From Mycobacterium kansasii ATCC 12478 (lineage in GTDB: Bacteria > Actinomycetota > Actinomycetes > Mycobacteriales > Mycobacteriaceae): a DNA stretch of 64,000 nt. The notes under the pieces were generated by a model. It ran no database searches. It had not been told where the DNA came from and saw only the letters and a list, made by a program, of their open reading frames with translations. Shown here piece by piece: positions 62,799 to 64,000 of the stretch. Each line of letters begins with the position of its first letter. Within the stretch, counting starts at the first letter, position 1. Location of the stretch: positions 682,001 through 746,000 of the forward strand of contig NC_022663.1 in assembly GCF_000157895.3 (NCBI RefSeq), written 5' to 3'. The position numbers were made by a program, and so were the translations under genes.

Positions 62799-64000
62799 AT
62801 GCTGGACCTATTGATTCGCGATGCCGAAATCGTTGACGGCACCGGCGCGCCCGCCCACCACGGCGACGTCGGCGTCCGTGACGGGCGGATCGTCACCGTG
62901 GGAGAAGCCGACGATTCAGCGGCGAAAACCGTTGACGCCCAAGGACTCACGTTGGCGCCGGGATTCGTCGACCTGCACACCCACTATGACGCGCAGCTGT
63001 TCTGGGACCCGACCGCGAGCCCGTCGGTGCAGCACGGGGTGACCACGGTCTTCGGCGGCAACTGCGGCTTCACGCTGGCGCCCGCCGCAGCCGACCAGCA
63101 CGACTACCTCACCCGCATGCTGGCGCGGGTCGAGGGGATGCCGCTGGACGCGCTGCGCGCCGGCCTGGACTGGGGCTGGGCATCGTTCGGCGACTGGCTC
63201 GACCGCCTCGAGGGCCGCATCGCCGTCAATGCCGGCTTCCTGGTTGGTCATTCGGCGCTGCGGCTGGCGGCGATGGGTCACGACGCGGTCGGCGGCCAGG
63301 CCACCCCGGCACAGATCGAAACGATGGTCGCGGTCCTGCACGACGCGCTGAACGCCGGCGCACTCGGGCTGTCGACCTCGCAGTCGCCGACCCACAACGA
63401 CGGTTCCGGCCAGCCGGTGCCGTCGCGCAGCGCCTCAAGGGACGAACTGATGGCGCTGGCCTCCGGCGTGCGCGACCACCCGGGCACGACACTGGAGGCC
63501 ATCCTCCCCGGCTGCCTGTCCGGCTTCACCGATGACGACATCGCGCTACTCACCGACATGTCCGTGGCCGCCGACCGGCCGCTGAACTGGAACCTGCTGG
63601 GCGTCTCGGCGGCCAACCCGGCGGGGCACGAAAAGCAGTTGCGCGCCTACGATGTCGCCGCCGAACGTGGCGGCCGGGTGGTGGCACTCACGTTGCCGCA
63701 CGGCATGAAGATCCGGCTTTCGTTCCTGTCCGGTTTCGTGCTGGACGGGCTGCCCGGCTGGCGCGACACCATGCACCTGCCGGTGCCGCAGCGGCTGGCC
63801 GCGCTCGCCGAGCCTGCGGTGCGTCGCCGGCTCGCCGAGGGCGCCGCCGCCAAGGAGGCGGGCCTGCTGCGTGGCCTGGCGCAATGGGACCGGCTGGTCA
63901 TTGTCGAGACGTTCGCGCCCGAGAACGCCGACGCGACCGGGCGCAGCGTCGGCGAGGTCGCCGCCGCCCGCGGCGGCGAGCCGTTCGACACGCTGTTGGA
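62799..64000 (+). CDS. N-acyl-D-amino-acid deacylase-like amidohydrolase (5' part)
   Basis: Starting at ATG 62799 after GAGG, the frame is open to the window end (400 codons seen). It has the small beta-domain start DLLIRDAEIVDGTGAPAHHG, the metal site DLHTHYDAQ and GVTTVFGGNCGF, all typical of D-aminoacylase/N-acyl-D-amino-acid deacylase-like enzymes. The true substrate class in mycobacteria is unknown. It is coupled to the preceding hydrolase by an 8-bp gap. The C-terminal metal-site half lies outside the window. Confidence 0.9.
   Translation, partial: MLDLLIRDAEIVDGTGAPAHHGDVGVRDGRIVTVGEADDSAAKTVDAQGLTLAPGFVDLHTHYDAQLFWDPTASPSVQHGVTTVFGGNCGFTLAPAAADQHDYLTRMLARVEGMPLDALRAGLDWGWASFGDWLDRLEGRIAVNAGFLVGHSALRLAAMGHDAVGGQATPAQIETMVAVLHDALNAGALGLSTSQSPTHNDGSGQPVPSRSASRDELMALASGVRDHPGTTLEAILPGCLSGFTDDDIALLTDMSVAADRPLNWNLLGVSAANPAGHEKQLRAYDVAAERGGRVVALTLPHGMKIRLSFLSGFVLDGLPGWRDTMHLPVPQRLAALAEPAVRRRLAEGAAAKEAGLLRGLAQWDRLVIVETFAPENADATGRSVGEVAAARGGEPFDTLL

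Overview
The window is a GC-rich, high-GC3 stretch of a Mycobacterium chromosome. The backbone reads in the same order and orientation as the Mycobacterium tuberculosis block Rv2207 to about Rv2227: cobT, cobS, an MFS-like membrane protein, ilvE, gcvT, the Rv2212-type adenylate cyclase, pepB, ephD, dlaT, an epimerase, lipB, lipA, DUF4191, RDD protein, glnA1, glnE, glnA2, two Hip1-family hydrolases, panB, a CYTH-CHAD protein and rnpB. The species cannot be fixed from the sequence alone; it is not M. tuberculosis because many extra genes interrupt the block.

1-15.2 kb: end of the cobalamin genes, branched-chain aminotransferase, glycine cleavage T protein, pH/lipid-sensing-type cyclase, leucyl aminopeptidase, an inserted SRPBCC/FAD-oxidoreductase pair with a small membrane protein, the bifunctional EphD, and the E2 acyltransferase DlaT. 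15.2-19.7 kb: an inserted four-gene metabolic cassette (flavodoxin-fold reductase, DehI-family protein, RraA-like protein, acetolactate-synthase-like TPP enzyme) and a DUF1622 membrane protein. 19.7-30.5 kb: lipoate synthesis (lipB-lipA) beside its client DlaT and GcvT genes, then the nitrogen-assimilation block glnA1 / glnA2-glnE. Both glutamine synthetase promoters carry an AC-n9-AC GlnR-type box, and a thioesterase/F420-type oxidoreductase pair is appended to the glnA2-glnE operon. 30.5-38.6 kb: the two Hip1-type serine hydrolases, here separated by a complete cytochrome aa3 subunit I gene (ctaD), then a WS/DGAT acyltransferase, panB and a haem-binding exported protein. 38.8-41.7 kb: CYTH-CHAD protein, RNase P RNA and a 2-oxoglutarate oxygenase.

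41.7-51.8 kb is accessory: a tightly overlapping aromatic-ring meta-cleavage-type operon (VOC dioxygenase, FAH-family hydrolase, FAD monooxygenase, MFS exporter, alpha/beta hydrolase) flanked by a convergent TetR gene. A 10-bp motif (AYTGAYGATA) occurs twice in the operon promoter and once in the tetR promoter, which suggests the operator. A divergent alcohol/aldehyde dehydrogenase pair follows.

51.8-56.6 kb is a decay zone with pieces of at least two cyclase-ATPase regulator genes (nonsense codon, internal deletion, truncated tandem junction), a frameshifted small gene and a truncated secreted-protein gene. Inside it sits one intact and unusual gene, a predicted lipoprotein serpin with a canonical inhibitory hinge and reactive-loop length. 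56.6-64 kb: a membrane-anchored molybdopterin oxidoreductase, a small membrane protein, a 13E12/DUF222 HNH-family gene, a berberine-bridge-type flavoenzyme and two amidohydrolases, the last cut by the window end. No tRNA, CRISPR array or complete insertion sequence was recognised.
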